Numbered from the stretch's first letter, positions 17,031-28,476 are shown. The stretch: 64,000 nt of DNA from Pseudomonas cerasi (GCF_900074915.1 NZ_LT222319.1:372001-436000), one strand, 5' to 3'. Program-made: numbers and translations. Notes: generated from the sequence alone by a model not told the origin.

Positions 17031-20000
17031 CTATTTCAACGCCTCAACCGCCGCCTCATCCTCCCGCCGATGCGCCCACTGATACAACGCCGGCAATACC
17101 AACAACGTCAGCGCTGTCGACGACAGAATCCCGCCAATCACCACCGTCGCCAGCGGTCGCTGCACTTCGGCACCAGTCCCGGTAGCGAGGGCCATGGGGA
17201 TGAAGCCAAGGGAGGCGACCAGTGCGGTCATCAGCACTGGGCGCAGGCGGGTGAGGGCGCCTTCGTTGATGGCGTTGTGCAGCGAGTGGCCTTGTTCGCG
17301 CAGGCTGCGGATGAAGGCGATCATCACCAGGCCGTTCAGCACCGCCACACCCGAGAGGGCGATGAAGCCCACGCCTGCGGAGATCGATAGCGGAATGTCG
17401 CGCAGCCATAGGGCCATGACGCCGCCGGTCAGGGCGAACGGGATGCCGGTGAACACCAGAAGGCCGTCCTTGAGGTTGTTGAACATCATGAACAGCAGCG
17501 CCAGTACCAGCAGCAGCGCCACCGGCACGACGATCTGCAGGCGTTTTGCGGCCGATTGCAGTTGTTCGAACTGCCCGCCCCAACTGGTCCAGTAGCCGGC
17601 CGGGATCTGCACGCCGTTGTCGATGGTGGTGCCCGCTTCTTCGACAAACGAGCCAAGGTCGCGACCGCGCACGTTGGCGCTGACGATGACCACACGCTTG
17701 CCGTTCTCGCGGCTGATCTGGTTCGGCCCGAGCACCAGGTCGAGGCTGGCGACCTGGGACAGCGAGATGAAGCTGATCTGCTGGTTGCTGTTGGCACTCG
17801 CAGGCACCGGAATGAGCAGGCTGGAAAGCCCGTCCACATCGGTTCGCAGTTGCTCGGAGAGGCGCACCACCATGTCAAAACGGCGGTCGCCCTCATACAG
17901 TGTGCCCGCCTGACGACCGCCCAGCGCAATGGCGATGGCGTCCTGCACGTCGGCCACGTTGAGGCCGTAACGCGCGGCCTTGTCGCGGTCGATGTTGATG
18001 GTCAACACCGGCAGCCCGGTGGTCTGCTCGACTTTGACTTCCGAAGCACCCGGCACTTTTTGCAGGGTGGCGGCGATTTTTGCGGCGGTCTGGTTCAGCA
18101 CGTTCATGTCGTCGCCGAAGACCTTTACCGCCACATCGCTACGCACCCCCGAAACCAGCTCGTTGAAGCGCAACTGGATCGGCTGGGACAGTTCGTAGTT
18201 GCTGCCCGGCACACTGGCGGCGGCCTTTTGCAGGTCGGCGATCAGTGTTTCGCGAGACTTGTCCGGGTCCGGCCATTCACTTTGCGGCTTGAGCATCACG
18301 TAGCTGTCAGAGATGTTGGGCGGCATCGGGTCGGCGGCGATCTCGGCGGTGCCGGTGCGTGCGAACACGCGCTGCACTTCCGGGACCTTGTCGATGATGG
18401 CTTTTTCCAGACGCTGCTGAATGTCCACCGACTGTGTCAGGCTGGTGCCCGGCACCCGCAGGGCCTGCAGGGCGAAGTCGCCTTCGCTCAAGCTTGGGAT
18501 GAACTCGCTGCCCATGCGGCTGGCGGTGAAGCCGGACAACACGATCAGCACCAAGGCCATGCCGAACGCTATCGAGCGATGCCCCAGTACCCAGCTCAGG
18601 ATCGGTGCGTAGCGCTGGCGAGCGGTGCGCATCACCAGGCCTTCTTCTTCCTTGACCTTGCCGGTGACGAACATGGCGATGGCGGCAGGCACGAAGGTCA
18701 CCGAAAGAATCATGGCGCCGAGCAGGGCGATGACCACGGTGAAGGCCATCGGGTGGAACATTTTGCCTTCCACTCCGGTGAGGGCGAAGATCGGCAGGTA
18801 CACGACCATGATGATCAACTGACCGAAAATCAGCGGCCGACGCGCTTCTCTTGCGGCGGCGAAGACCTCATGGAAACGCTCGCTGCGGGTCAGCATGCGG
18901 CCGTGCTTTTGCTGGGCATGCGCCAGCCTGCGGATTGCGTTTTCGACGATCACCACCGCGCCATCGACAATGATGCCGAAGTCCAGCGCACCCAGGCTCA
19001 TCAGGTTGGCGCTGACCTTGTTGGTGAACATGCCGGTGAAGGTGAACAGCATGGCCAGCGGAATCACCATGGCGGTGATCAGCGCAGCACGGATGTTGCC
19101 GAGGAACAGAAACAGAATCACGATGACCAGAATCGCGCCTTCGATCAGGTTCTTTTTCACTGTTGCGATGGCTTTTTCGACCAGGTTGGTGCGGTCGTAA
19201 ACCGTTACCGCTTCGACGCCTTCGGGCAGTGTGCGATTGATGTCGGCGAGTTTGGCGGCCACGGCCTGTGACACCGTCCGGCTGTTTTCACCGATCAGCA
19301 TGAACACGGTGCCGAGCACCACTTCGCGGCCATTTTCGGTGGCGGCACCGGAGCGCATTTCCTTGCCGATGCCGACTTCGGCCACGCTGCTGATTCTGAT
19401 CGGCGTGCCCTGCACGTTGGCAATGACGATGTTGGCGATGTCGTCCACGGTGCCCAGCTGACCCGGTGCGCGAATCAGTAACTGCTCGCCGCCGCGCTCG
19501 ATATAACCTGCGCCGACGTTGGCGTTGTTGCGCTCCAGCGCTGCCACCAGGTCGTTCAGCGTCAGCTTGTAGGCCGCCAGCTTCTTCGGATCGGGCGCGA
19601 TCTGGTACTGCCTGGCAAAACCGCCGATGGTGTTGATCTCGGCCACGCCCGGTACGTTGCGTAATTGCGGCTTGATGATCCAGTCCTGAATCACCCGCAG
19701 GTCGGTCGGCGTGTACGGCGTACCGTCCTCCTTCAGCGCGCCCTCGCGCGCTTCGACTGTCCACAGGAAGATCTCGCCGAGGCCGGTGGAGATCGGCCCC
19801 ATCATCGCATCGACGCCTTCCGGCAACTGGTCCTTGGCGATCTGCAGGCGCTCGTTCACCAGTTGGCGGGCGAAGAACAGGTCGGTGCCGTCCTCGAAAA
19901 TCACCGTGACCTGCGACAGGCCAGAGCGTGACAGCGAGCGCGTCTGTTGCAGGCCGGGCAGGCCCGCCATGTTGGTCTCGATGGCGAAGGTGATGCGCTG

Positions 20001-20186
20001 CTCGGTTTCCAGCGGCGAGAAGCCGGGCGCAGAGGTGTTGATCTGCACCTGTACGTTGGTGATGTCGGGGACCGCATCGATGGGCAGTTTCTGGTAACTG
20101 GCGATGCCCAGCCCAGCCATGAGCAGCACAGCAAGCATCACGACGATGCGCTGTTCAATCGCGAATTGAATCAACCGTTCAAACAT
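17031..20186 (-). CDS. czcA: Heavy-metal efflux RND inner-membrane pump, CzcA family
   Basis: A 1051-residue RND transporter with the expected N-terminal membrane helix, two large periplasmic loops and two six-helix bundles. The fourth-helix signature DFGIIVDGAVVIVEN fits the HME group that exports divalent cations (Co, Zn, Cd or Ni) rather than the monovalent-cation (CusA) type. It uses proton motive force to move metal through the CzcCBA channel. It is last in the minus-strand order czcC-czcB-czcA, 24 bases after czcB. Exact metal range cannot be read from sequence. Confidence 0.93.
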   Translation of the reverse strand: MFERLIQFAIEQRIVVMLAVLLMAGLGIASYQKLPIDAVPDITNVQVQINTSAPGFSPLETEQRITFAIETNMAGLPGLQQTRSLSRSGLSQVTVIFEDGTDLFFARQLVNERLQIAKDQLPEGVDAMMGPISTGLGEIFLWTVEAREGALKEDGTPYTPTDLRVIQDWIIKPQLRNVPGVAEINTIGGFARQYQIAPDPKKLAAYKLTLNDLVAALERNNANVGAGYIERGGEQLLIRAPGQLGTVDDIANIVIANVQGTPIRISSVAEVGIGKEMRSGAATENGREVVLGTVFMLIGENSRTVSQAVAAKLADINRTLPEGVEAVTVYDRTNLVEKAIATVKKNLIEGAILVIVILFLFLGNIRAALITAMVIPLAMLFTFTGMFTNKVSANLMSLGALDFGIIVDGAVVIVENAIRRLAHAQQKHGRMLTRSERFHEVFAAAREARRPLIFGQLIIMVVYLPIFALTGVEGKMFHPMAFTVVIALLGAMILSVTFVPAAIAMFVTGKVKEEEGLVMRTARQRYAPILSWVLGHRSIAFGMALVLIVLSGFTASRMGSEFIPSLSEGDFALQALRVPGTSLTQSVDIQQRLEKAIIDKVPEVQRVFARTGTAEIAADPMPPNISDSYVMLKPQSEWPDPDKSRETLIADLQKAAASVPGSNYELSQPIQLRFNELVSGVRSDVAVKVFGDDMNVLNQTAAKIAATLQKVPGASEVKVEQTTGLPVLTINIDRDKAARYGLNVADVQDAIAIALGGRQAGTLYEGDRRFDMVVRLSEQLRTDVDGLSSLLIPVPASANSNQQISFISLSQVASLDLVLGPNQISRENGKRVVIVSANVRGRDLGSFVEEAGTTIDNGVQIPAGYWTSWGGQFEQLQSAAKRLQIVVPVALLLVLALLFMMFNNLKDGLLVFTGIPFALTGGVMALWLRDIPLSISAGVGFIALSGVAVLNGLVMIAFIRSLREQGHSLHNAINEGALTRLRPVLMTALVASLGFIPMALATGTGAEVQRPLATVVIGGILSSTALTLLVLPALYQWAHRREDEAAVEALK

Positions 20187-20210
20187 GGGGGTGTACTCGT
20201 GGGACGCAGA

Positions 20211-21464
20211 TCAATGGGCGTGCTCGGCGGAGCCTTTGCCCAGCTCCGACTTGAGGATGAAACTGCCAGCGGTGGCCACTTGTGTGCCGGCCGCCAGGCC
20301 CTTGACGATTTCCACGTGGCCACCATCGTTGCGGCCCAGTGTCACCGGCGTCAGTTGAAAACCTTCAGCGTTGCGCACGAAGACCGAGGGTTTGTCCTCG
20401 ACCGACTGGATCGCCGTTTCGGGAAGACTGACCGCCACACTGGCCTGCTCGGCGGCGACTTCCACCGAAACGAACAGGCCGGGACGCCACGCGCCCTGCG
20501 GGTTGGCCAGTGTCACGCGCACGGCCGCAGCACGGGTCTGCTCGCCCAGCAGGCTGCCGACGTAGCCGACTCGTCCTTCGACCCGGGCATTCAGGTCGGG
20601 CGCACTGACGATGACCGGACGACCGACCACCACCTTGTCCAGATCCCTGGGCGCTACGCCGAAGGTGGCCCAGACACGCGACAGGTCGGACAGCGTGAAG
20701 GCATTGCTCGCTTCGCTGACCATCTCGCCGATGCCGAGGTGTTTCTCCACGACTATGGCGTCAAATGGCGCGATCAATTCGTAGCGATTGCCCGCGGATG
20801 GGTTCAGGCTGGCACCGATGGCGCTGATCTTCTGCCGCGCGTTGGCCAGGTTGATGTCGGCTTCCTGAAAGTCCTGACGGGCCTGCAAGTAATCCTGCTC
20901 GGCCGAGATTCTGTCTTCCCAGAGCTTCTTTTCGCGTTGCAAGGTCAGGCGCGTCAGTTCCTGACGTCGTTGTGCAGCGTTCAATTCGCTGCGTTGATCG
21001 GAAATCTGCTGGCTGGCAATCACCGCCAGCACCTGGCCCTTCTTCACCGATTGACCCAGATCGACCTTCACCGCTTCGACCACGCCGCTGACCCGCGGCA
21101 CGACATGCGCAGTGCGGTCTTCATCGAAGCGGATTTCACCGGGGAAGGTCACGGTCGTGCTCATCTGCCGGGGTTCTGCGATGGCCAGCTCGATGCCTGC
21201 CGCCTTGATCTGCTCGGCAGTCAGCTCGATGTGTCCCTCTTCCTCTTCGTGAGAAGCTTCCGAGGCTGCGGTGTCCGATTTTTTCGCCTCGTCGGCGTGG
21301 CCTGGCTCTTCAGCATGGTCCTGCCCGGATTCATGCGCGTGCTCATCGGCTGACGGTTCTGGTCCGGCTGCGAACGGCAGCCTCTGCGGGTTCAGGGTCA
21401 GACTGCCCAGACCAATGATGACCACCACCGCCAGCGCGATGGCAATGCTTCGTTTGTTGTTCAT
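20211..21464 (-). CDS. czcB: Metal efflux RND periplasmic adaptor, CzcB family
   Basis: A 417-residue membrane fusion protein. An N-terminal membrane anchor (AIALAVVVIIGLGSL) is followed by an unusually His/Glu/Asp-rich linker (DEHAHESGQDHAEEPGHADE...HEEEEGH) that could bind metal, then a lipoyl/barrel-sandwich and alpha-hairpin core (VVPRVSGVVEAVKVDLGQSVKKGQVLAVI). It links CzcA to the outer-membrane CzcC. The C-terminus ends GSAEHAH, another histidine pair. Confidence 0.93.
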   Translation of the reverse strand: MNNKRSIAIALAVVVIIGLGSLTLNPQRLPFAAGPEPSADEHAHESGQDHAEEPGHADEAKKSDTAASEASHEEEEGHIELTAEQIKAAGIELAIAEPRQMSTTVTFPGEIRFDEDRTAHVVPRVSGVVEAVKVDLGQSVKKGQVLAVIASQQISDQRSELNAAQRRQELTRLTLQREKKLWEDRISAEQDYLQARQDFQEADINLANARQKISAIGASLNPSAGNRYELIAPFDAIVVEKHLGIGEMVSEASNAFTLSDLSRVWATFGVAPRDLDKVVVGRPVIVSAPDLNARVEGRVGYVGSLLGEQTRAAAVRVTLANPQGAWRPGLFVSVEVAAEQASVAVSLPETAIQSVEDKPSVFVRNAEGFQLTPVTLGRNDGGHVEIVKGLAAGTQVATAGSFILKSELGKGSAEHAH

Positions 21465-21531
21465 GAAGGCTCCCGGCGATCAGGTGCGTGCAGCACTTTT
21501 GGATACGCTCGATACAGGCGGAAAAGGAAAG

Positions 21532-22758
21532 TCAGGGGTTGAGGCTGAAACGGTTGAGATCACCGTGGATTCGCTCGATGGCGACTCTGGCCTCGGTGGC
21601 TGTGGCCAGCGATTCGAGGTATTGGCTGCGCGCCGAGATCAGCGTTCGTTGCGCGTCCAGCACTTCGAGAAAGCCGAACTTGCCCATCTCGAAACCGCGC
21701 GTTGCCGTGTCGACGGCACGTTGCGCGGCGGGCAGGATCACGCGGTCGAAGGACTCGACCTCCTGCGCGGCGGTGTTCCATTGATCGAGGGCTGACTGCG
21801 TCTGGGTGCGCAGCTTCAGTTCGACGGCGTTACGCAGGTCGCGCGACTGATCGGCACGGCGTGATGCCGCGAGCACGTTGCCTTGGTTCCGGTCGAATAG
21901 CGGGAGCGGCATCGACAGGCCCACGACGTTGACCCGCTCGCGCTCTTCGCGGCTGTACTGGCTGCCAACGCTGACGGTCAGGTCAGGGATGCGCTTGGCG
22001 CGCTCCGAACCCAGCGCGGCTTCGCGCTGCTCGATCTGGGTCTGCGCCAGGCGCAGCTCGGCGGACTGATTGAGGGCGGTCAGTAGCTTTGCGCTCGGTG
22101 GCAGCTTGCCTGGCGACAGGTCGCTGTAGTCCAGGTGCTCGAAAGAGGCGAGCGGCGAACCGGTGGTGCGCGCCAGTTCGCGGTTGCTGTTGATTTTCAG
22201 GGTCTCTGCGCGGCGTACCAGCAGGTCGGTTTCGGCCAGTTGTACCTGGGCGCGTGTGGCTTCCACCGGTGACACCTTGCCTGCCCGAACACGCCCCTCG
22301 GCAACCTGCAGGCCGCGTTCGGCCAGTGTCCTGGATTGGCGCGCCAGGTCCAGACCTGCCTGCGCCCGCGCCGCTGCGTAGAACGCCTGAACCACTTCGG
22401 CCCGCAGTTCGTTGCCGCGACGCTCCAGCTCCAGCCGCGCAGCGTCCTGGCCCTTGCTGGCGGCTTCGATGCGTGCTCCGCGCTTGCCGCCCAGTTCCAG
22501 TGCCTGGCTGAGCATCACGGTGGTGGTGCTGGTCTCGCGGCGGGTGTCTTCCACTTCCCATGACACGGTCGGGTTAGGGATCAGCCCGGCCTGCTGTCGA
22601 TCGCCTTCGGCGACGCCGATCTCCCACTGGGCTGCGGCAAGTTCCGGGTTACGGGCGAAGGCTGCCTCCAGTGCCTGAGCCAGGCTGATGCCTTGGGCTG
22701 CGGCGATGCCAGGGGCAACAAACGGTAACAACACCAGGCACAGTGCGGCGACTCTCAT
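21532..22758 (-). CDS. czcC: Metal efflux outer-membrane factor, CzcC family
   Basis: A 408-residue TolC-like outer-membrane protein with a cleavable signal peptide (LVLLPFVAPGIAAAQG). Two coiled-coil OEP repeats follow (ISLAQALEAAFARNPELAAAQWEIG and the C-terminal half). It is the first gene of czcCBA and is divergent from czcR, so the 251-base gap at 22759-23009 should hold both promoters. Confidence 0.92.
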   Translation of the reverse strand: MRVAALCLVLLPFVAPGIAAAQGISLAQALEAAFARNPELAAAQWEIGVAEGDRQQAGLIPNPTVSWEVEDTRRETSTTTVMLSQALELGGKRGARIEAASKGQDAARLELERRGNELRAEVVQAFYAAARAQAGLDLARQSRTLAERGLQVAEGRVRAGKVSPVEATRAQVQLAETDLLVRRAETLKINSNRELARTTGSPLASFEHLDYSDLSPGKLPPSAKLLTALNQSAELRLAQTQIEQREAALGSERAKRIPDLTVSVGSQYSREERERVNVVGLSMPLPLFDRNQGNVLAASRRADQSRDLRNAVELKLRTQTQSALDQWNTAAQEVESFDRVILPAAQRAVDTATRGFEMGKFGFLEVLDAQRTLISARSQYLESLATATEARVAIERIHGDLNRFSLNP

Positions 22759-22913
22759 AGCGCACTCCCTGCCAATCGATCTATACGCTGAGCGCGCACG
22801 TTATTCTCCAGTCGCATGACTCACCCCATCGAAAGCAAAAAACAAACAGGCACCAGGGCGCTGAAGTTGGCTGAGGGGACTTTATGCAACCGGAGTTATC
22901 AGAGGGATTGCTG

Positions 22914-22929
22914 CAAAATTACGATTTTG
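22914..22929. promoter_or_regulatory. Perfect 6+6 inverted repeat in the czcC-czcR intergenic region
   Basis: CAAAAT-TACG-ATTTTG is a perfect palindrome with a 4-base spacer, located about 80 bases before czcR and 155 before czcC. Position makes it a candidate CzcR operator, but it has no proven consensus behind it. Confidence 0.4.
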
Positions 22930-23009
22930 TTATCCAGCGGGATGGGCGTTTCTTTTCAGTACACTGCACGGCATCGTCATTCATCGTTCATCAAACAGGA
23001 AGCCTGGTT

Positions 23010-23684
23010 ATGCGAATCCTTGTCGTCGAGGACGAGCCAAAAACTGCCGAATACATGCATCAGGGGCTGACCGAAAGCGGCTATATCGTCGATATCGCTG
23101 CAACCGGCCTCGATGGTCTCTATCTCGCGCAGCATCAGGCTTACGATGTGGTGATACTGGACGTGAACCTGCCGGAGATGGACGGCTGGGAGGTGTTGAG
23201 CCGCCTGAGGAAGACCGTCAGTACGCGCATCATGATGGTCACTGCACGAGGCCGTCTCGAAGAGAAGGTCAAGGGCCTGGAAATGGGCGCCGATGATTAC
23301 CTGGTCAAGCCATTCGAGTTTCCCGAGTTACTGGCACGGGTCCGCACGCTGATGCGCCGCAGCGAGCAGACCACCACCTCCAAGGTGTTGCAGGTCGGCG
23401 ATCTGGAGCTGGATCAGGGGCGCCACAGGGCATTCCGCGGCAGCCAGCGCATCGACCTGACGACCAAGGAGTTCGCGCTGCTGCACCTGTTGATGCGGCA
23501 CAGCGGCGAAGTCATGTCGCGCACCCAGATCATTTCTCTGGTCTGGGACATGAACTTCGATTGCGACACCAATGTGGTGGAGGTGTCGATCCGCCGTCTG
23601 CGGGCGAAGATCGATGATCCTTTCGAGACCAAGCTGATTCACACGCTGCGTGGCGTCGGTTACGTACTGGAAGTGCGTGAATGA
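23010..23684 (+). CDS. czcR: Metal-responsive OmpR-family response regulator
   Basis: A 224-residue response regulator. The receiver domain (MRILVVEDEPKTAEYMHQGL, phospho-acceptor Asp in VVILDVNLPEMDGWE, VTARG, LVKPFEFPELLAR) is followed by an OmpR/PhoB winged helix (LTTKEFALLHLLMRHSGEVMSRTQI, VVEVSIRRLRAKID). The start at 23010 is set by the family start and the AGGA before it; an upstream open extension of 42 codons is unlikely to be translated. It belongs to the CzcR/CopR/CusR group. Divergent from czcCBA, it should activate it, and it overlaps czcS by four bases. Confidence 0.93.
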   Translation: MRILVVEDEPKTAEYMHQGLTESGYIVDIAATGLDGLYLAQHQAYDVVILDVNLPEMDGWEVLSRLRKTVSTRIMMVTARGRLEEKVKGLEMGADDYLVKPFEFPELLARVRTLMRRSEQTTTSKVLQVGDLELDQGRHRAFRGSQRIDLTTKEFALLHLLMRHSGEVMSRTQIISLVWDMNFDCDTNVVEVSIRRLRAKIDDPFETKLIHTLRGVGYVLEVRE

Positions 23685-25072
23685 AGCTGACCCGTCTCTC
23701 GACACGCCTCGGATTGACGGTCGCGGCGCTCATCGGGTGTCTGGTGCTGGTCATGGAAATGCTTGCCTACACAGCCATTTCCCGTCAGCTCGATATACGT
23801 GCTGAAGACAGTTTGAGCGAGAAGTTCAGGCAGATCGAACACAGCATGAGCGAGGGGTTTCTGGGCATCGAGGACATCGTCCAGTACCCGCACACGCTGC
23901 GTGACCAGATCGTCGGGCATGACAGCTTCTCGCTGACCATGCTCGACGCGGGCAACCCTCGGCAAGAGCTGATGAGCGTTGGTAGCGTAGAGGGGCGAAA
24001 TCTGCCGGTTCCCGATACCGATGCGCTGCCGCCAGGCTTTCAGGAACTGAAATCCGCCCAGGGCCACAAGATTCTGCTGGGTTACAGGACCGTACGCCTC
24101 AAGACCGGTCAGGACGTGCTGGTCAGGCTGTCCATGGACAGGGAAAGCGACACCGCGCTGTTGCACGCTTACGTCAGATCGACCTGCATGGCCTTGCCGG
24201 TGATTCTGTTGCTGGTCGGCTTTGGCGTCTGGTGGGTGGTGCGTCGCGGGCTCAGGCCGCTGCGGGCATTCAGGAAAGTCACCGCGCTGATCTCGGCCCG
24301 CGACCTGTCTCATCGCATGAAAGTGAAGGGCCTGCCTGACGAGTTGCGCGACCTGGCACATGCCGTCAACTTCATGCTGCACAGGCTGGACGGCGATGTG
24401 CAGCAATTGGCGCAGTTCTCGGACGACCTCGCGCATGAGCTGCGCTCGCCGATGAACAACCTGATGGGTCGGGCGCAGGTCACGCTGTCCAGACCGCGCC
24501 CGTCGGAGGAATACAAACAGGCGCTGGAATCCTGCAGCGAAGAGCTGGAGCGCATGTCGCGCATGATCAGTCAGATGCTGTTTCTGGCCAGCGTCAGCCA
24601 GCCCTCAGCGCCATTGCCGGTCGAGGTCATCGACCTTCGCGAGGAGGCAGACAAGGTCGCCGAACTGTTCTCCTCCTCGGCGGAGGATCGCGACATCACC
24701 CTGCAGGTTCATGGGCACGCCAGGGCGACCGGGGACAGGCTGATGATTCAGCGAGCGATTTCCAATCTGCTGTCCAACGCCATTCGCCATGGTCTGTCCG
24801 GCAGCGTCATTACCCTTACGCTTGCCACGCACGAAGATGAAGTGTCACTGGCGGTGCGCAATGCGGGGGATGGCATTGATGCCGAATACCTGCCGCGCCT
24901 GTTCGATCGTTTCTATCGGGTGCATGTCAGCCGCGCGCGACAGCAGGGCGGGACCGGGCTTGGGCTGGCGATTGTGCGCTCCATCATGAGCCTGCATGAA
25001 GGGCAGGTGACGGTGCAGAGCGAGCCGGGCCAATTCACCACGTTCAGCCTGATCTTTCCTAAACTGGTGTAA
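23681..25072 (+). CDS. czcS: Metal-sensing sensor histidine kinase
   Basis: A 463-residue heavy-metal sensor kinase with two membrane helices (about residues 12-32 and 168-188) around a periplasmic sensor loop, then HAMP. The dimerisation box is DLAHELRSPMNN, with the phospho-accepting His. ATPase boxes are NLLSNAIRHG, NAGDGI and GGTGLGLAIV. Its start overlaps the czcR stop (ATGA). It probably detects periplasmic divalent metal and phosphorylates CzcR. Confidence 0.93.
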   Translation: MKLTRLSTRLGLTVAALIGCLVLVMEMLAYTAISRQLDIRAEDSLSEKFRQIEHSMSEGFLGIEDIVQYPHTLRDQIVGHDSFSLTMLDAGNPRQELMSVGSVEGRNLPVPDTDALPPGFQELKSAQGHKILLGYRTVRLKTGQDVLVRLSMDRESDTALLHAYVRSTCMALPVILLLVGFGVWWVVRRGLRPLRAFRKVTALISARDLSHRMKVKGLPDELRDLAHAVNFMLHRLDGDVQQLAQFSDDLAHELRSPMNNLMGRAQVTLSRPRPSEEYKQALESCSEELERMSRMISQMLFLASVSQPSAPLPVEVIDLREEADKVAELFSSSAEDRDITLQVHGHARATGDRLMIQRAISNLLSNAIRHGLSGSVITLTLATHEDEVSLAVRNAGDGIDAEYLPRLFDRFYRVHVSRARQQGGTGLGLAIVRSIMSLHEGQVTVQSEPGQFTTFSLIFPKLV

Positions 25073-25186
25073 TGCGTCAGGTTGGTGGTCGTTCTTCAAG
25101 AACCTTTCGCTGACCCCCTGCTCATAGTGTGTGAGCGGGTATTGCCCGGATGCTTCAGATGAAGCTGAACCTATAAGGATGGACGT

Positions 25187-25588
25187 ATGACAGTTGCTTT
25201 CTGGTGCGTGCTGGTCGCGATCCTGCTGCCGATTATGTGTGCCGGTATCGCCAAGTTCGGCAGCGGCAAATTCGGCAGTGGGCATAATCATGATCCGCGT
25301 GCCTTTCTCGACAAGCTGGAGGGGTTCCCGCGCCGCGCGCATGCTGCCCAGTTGAACAGCTTTGAAGTGACCCCGGCGTTTGCCGCAGCGGTGATCATTG
25401 CGCACATTGCCGGTAACGCGCAGTTGGTGACCATTGATGTGCTGGCGGTACTGTTTATCACCAGTCGCCTGCTGTACATCATTTTCTACCTGGCCGATCT
25501 GGCCGCACTGCGCTCGCTTGTCTGGCTGGTGGGCATGGGCCTGATCATCGCGTTGTTCGGGGTATCGGCTTTCCCGGCCGTGTCCTGA
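25187..25588 (+). CDS. MAPEG-family membrane protein
   Basis: A 133-residue protein with four predicted membrane helices (start, FAAAVIIAHIAG, DVLAVLFITSRLLYIIFYLA, LVWLVGMGLIIALFGVSAF). It carries the MAPEG-like segment NSFEVTPAFAAAV and SRLLYIIFYL. MAPEG proteins include membrane glutathione transferases; the bacterial short forms are uncharacterised. Start ATG at 25187 follows AAGGATGG. It stands alone downstream of czcS. Confidence 0.85.
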   Translation: MTVAFWCVLVAILLPIMCAGIAKFGSGKFGSGHNHDPRAFLDKLEGFPRRAHAAQLNSFEVTPAFAAAVIIAHIAGNAQLVTIDVLAVLFITSRLLYIIFYLADLAALRSLVWLVGMGLIIALFGVSAFPAVS

Positions 25589-25634
25589 CAGGCTGTTCGC
25601 GACGCTGCCGATCATGCGCAGCGTCGCGACCTGA

Positions 25635-26045
25635 TCAATCGTCTGGCTGGACTTTCTCGAGTTCGGTCTGCGCTTCCTGCAATTCCTTGCGCGAATCGGC
25701 GAGCTTGTCCTTGCGCTTGTTGATCTTCTCCGGATCGCCCTTTTCCATGGCCTTGTTCAGGTCGGTCTGACGGCGACTGACTTCCTGCTTGGCGTCGAGC
25801 ACCTTTTGCTTGCGCTGTTTGATCAATGACGTTTCGGTGCAGTTGGCGTTGACCTCGGCGAGTGCCTTTTCAAGGCCGGCCTGTTCTGCCTTGTTGCCCT
25901 CGGTCTTGGCATCCTGAATCTTGCTGCTGATTTCCTGGCTTTTGATCTGGCATTCGGACGGCACCGGGGCCTGAGCGTCTGCGAACACGGTTGTGGCGAG
26001 CAGCGTGCAACTGGTGAAAAGAATCAGTGGTGATAAAAACTGCAT
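25635..26045 (-). CDS. DUF1090 family periplasmic protein
   Basis: A 136-residue protein with a signal peptide (LILFTSCTLLATTVFADA) and a mature part made almost entirely of charged coiled-coil (IKSQEISSKIQDAKTEGNKAEQAGLEKALAEV..., RKQKVLDAKQEV, KDKLADSRKELQEAQTELEKV) with two cysteines. This matches the DUF1090 (YqjC-like) family, whose function is unknown. It lies 40 bases downstream of ligB on the same strand, so it may be co-transcribed. Confidence 0.85.
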   Translation of the reverse strand: MQFLSPLILFTSCTLLATTVFADAQAPVPSECQIKSQEISSKIQDAKTEGNKAEQAGLEKALAEVNANCTETSLIKQRKQKVLDAKQEVSRRQTDLNKAMEKGDPEKINKRKDKLADSRKELQEAQTELEKVQPDD

Positions 26046-26085
26046 ATGAACTCCGTTTGAATACGGACAGAAAAATGAACGTCCG

Positions 26086-27786
<1,701 letters not shown>

Positions 27787-27898
27787 TTAGGAATGGGCTC
27801 GATGAGGCTAGTCGTTGTCGCGTGGTGATGGGGCAGGGCTTGGTTACCGGGTTTTGCGATGGAGCAGGGCGGCATGTCCACGCAGAGTGCTCAGTGAC

Positions 27899-28425
27899 TG
27901 CACCGGCGTCTTCGTGAGCAAGCTCACACGCCCTTCAGGCAGAAGCGCAGAGCATCGGGCACGATAGTTGATGTTATCGTTCCTCGCGCTCCCGCGTGGG
28001 AACGCAGTTCTCGACGCTCTGCGTCGTCAAGAGGACGCGGAGCATCCAGAAAGGCATGCGACGCAGAGCGCCGCACGATAGTCGGGCCTGCACCTGCCCT
28101 TCGTGAGCAAGCTCACTCCCACGCCCTTCGGGCAGAAGCGCAGAGCATCGGGCACGCACGATAGTTGAGGTTATCGTTCCTCACGCTCCAGCGTGGGAAT
28201 GCAGTTCTCGACGCTCTGCGTCGTCAAGAGGACGCGGAGCGTCCAGAAAGGCATGCGACGCAGAGCGCCGCACGATAGTCGCGCCTGCACCTGCCCTTCG
28301 TGAGCAAGCTCACTCCCACGCCCTTCGGGCAGAAGCGCGGAGCATCGGGCACGATAGTTGAGATGATCGTTCCTCACGCTCCAGCGTGGGAATGCCTTGG
28401 GTGACGCTCTGCGTCACAAGTCTGC
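27899..28425. repeat. About 195-bp tandem repeat, roughly 2.7 copies, in the ligB-metK gap
   Basis: The unit contains CTTCGTGAGCAAGCTCAC, CCCTTCGGGCAGAAGCGC, ATCGTTCCTC(A/G)CGCTCC and GACGCTCTGCGTCGTCAAG. The ATCGTTCCTC mark recurs at 27976, 28173 and 28366, giving periods of 197 and 193. Each unit is full of short palindromes (GACGCTCTGCGTC type) and could fold strongly. Related fragments lie at 37573-37690 and 52782-52845. No gene is seen in 27772-28470 beyond this. Confidence 0.85.
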
Positions 28426-28476
28426 GGCGCGCCGCATTTTCTTGATCGGACTCGGACCGTCCATATCTCCAGACGA

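Noticed and set aside
17556..19271. Long plus-strand frame (571 codons) opposite czcA
   Set aside because: Antisense shadow of the intact CzcA; composition is His/Asp-rich as typical of such mirrors, with no motif.
27899..28425. CRISPR array or small genes in the ligB-metK gap
   Set aside because: Units are about 195 bases with no unique spacers, and the short open frames there are just repeat translations.
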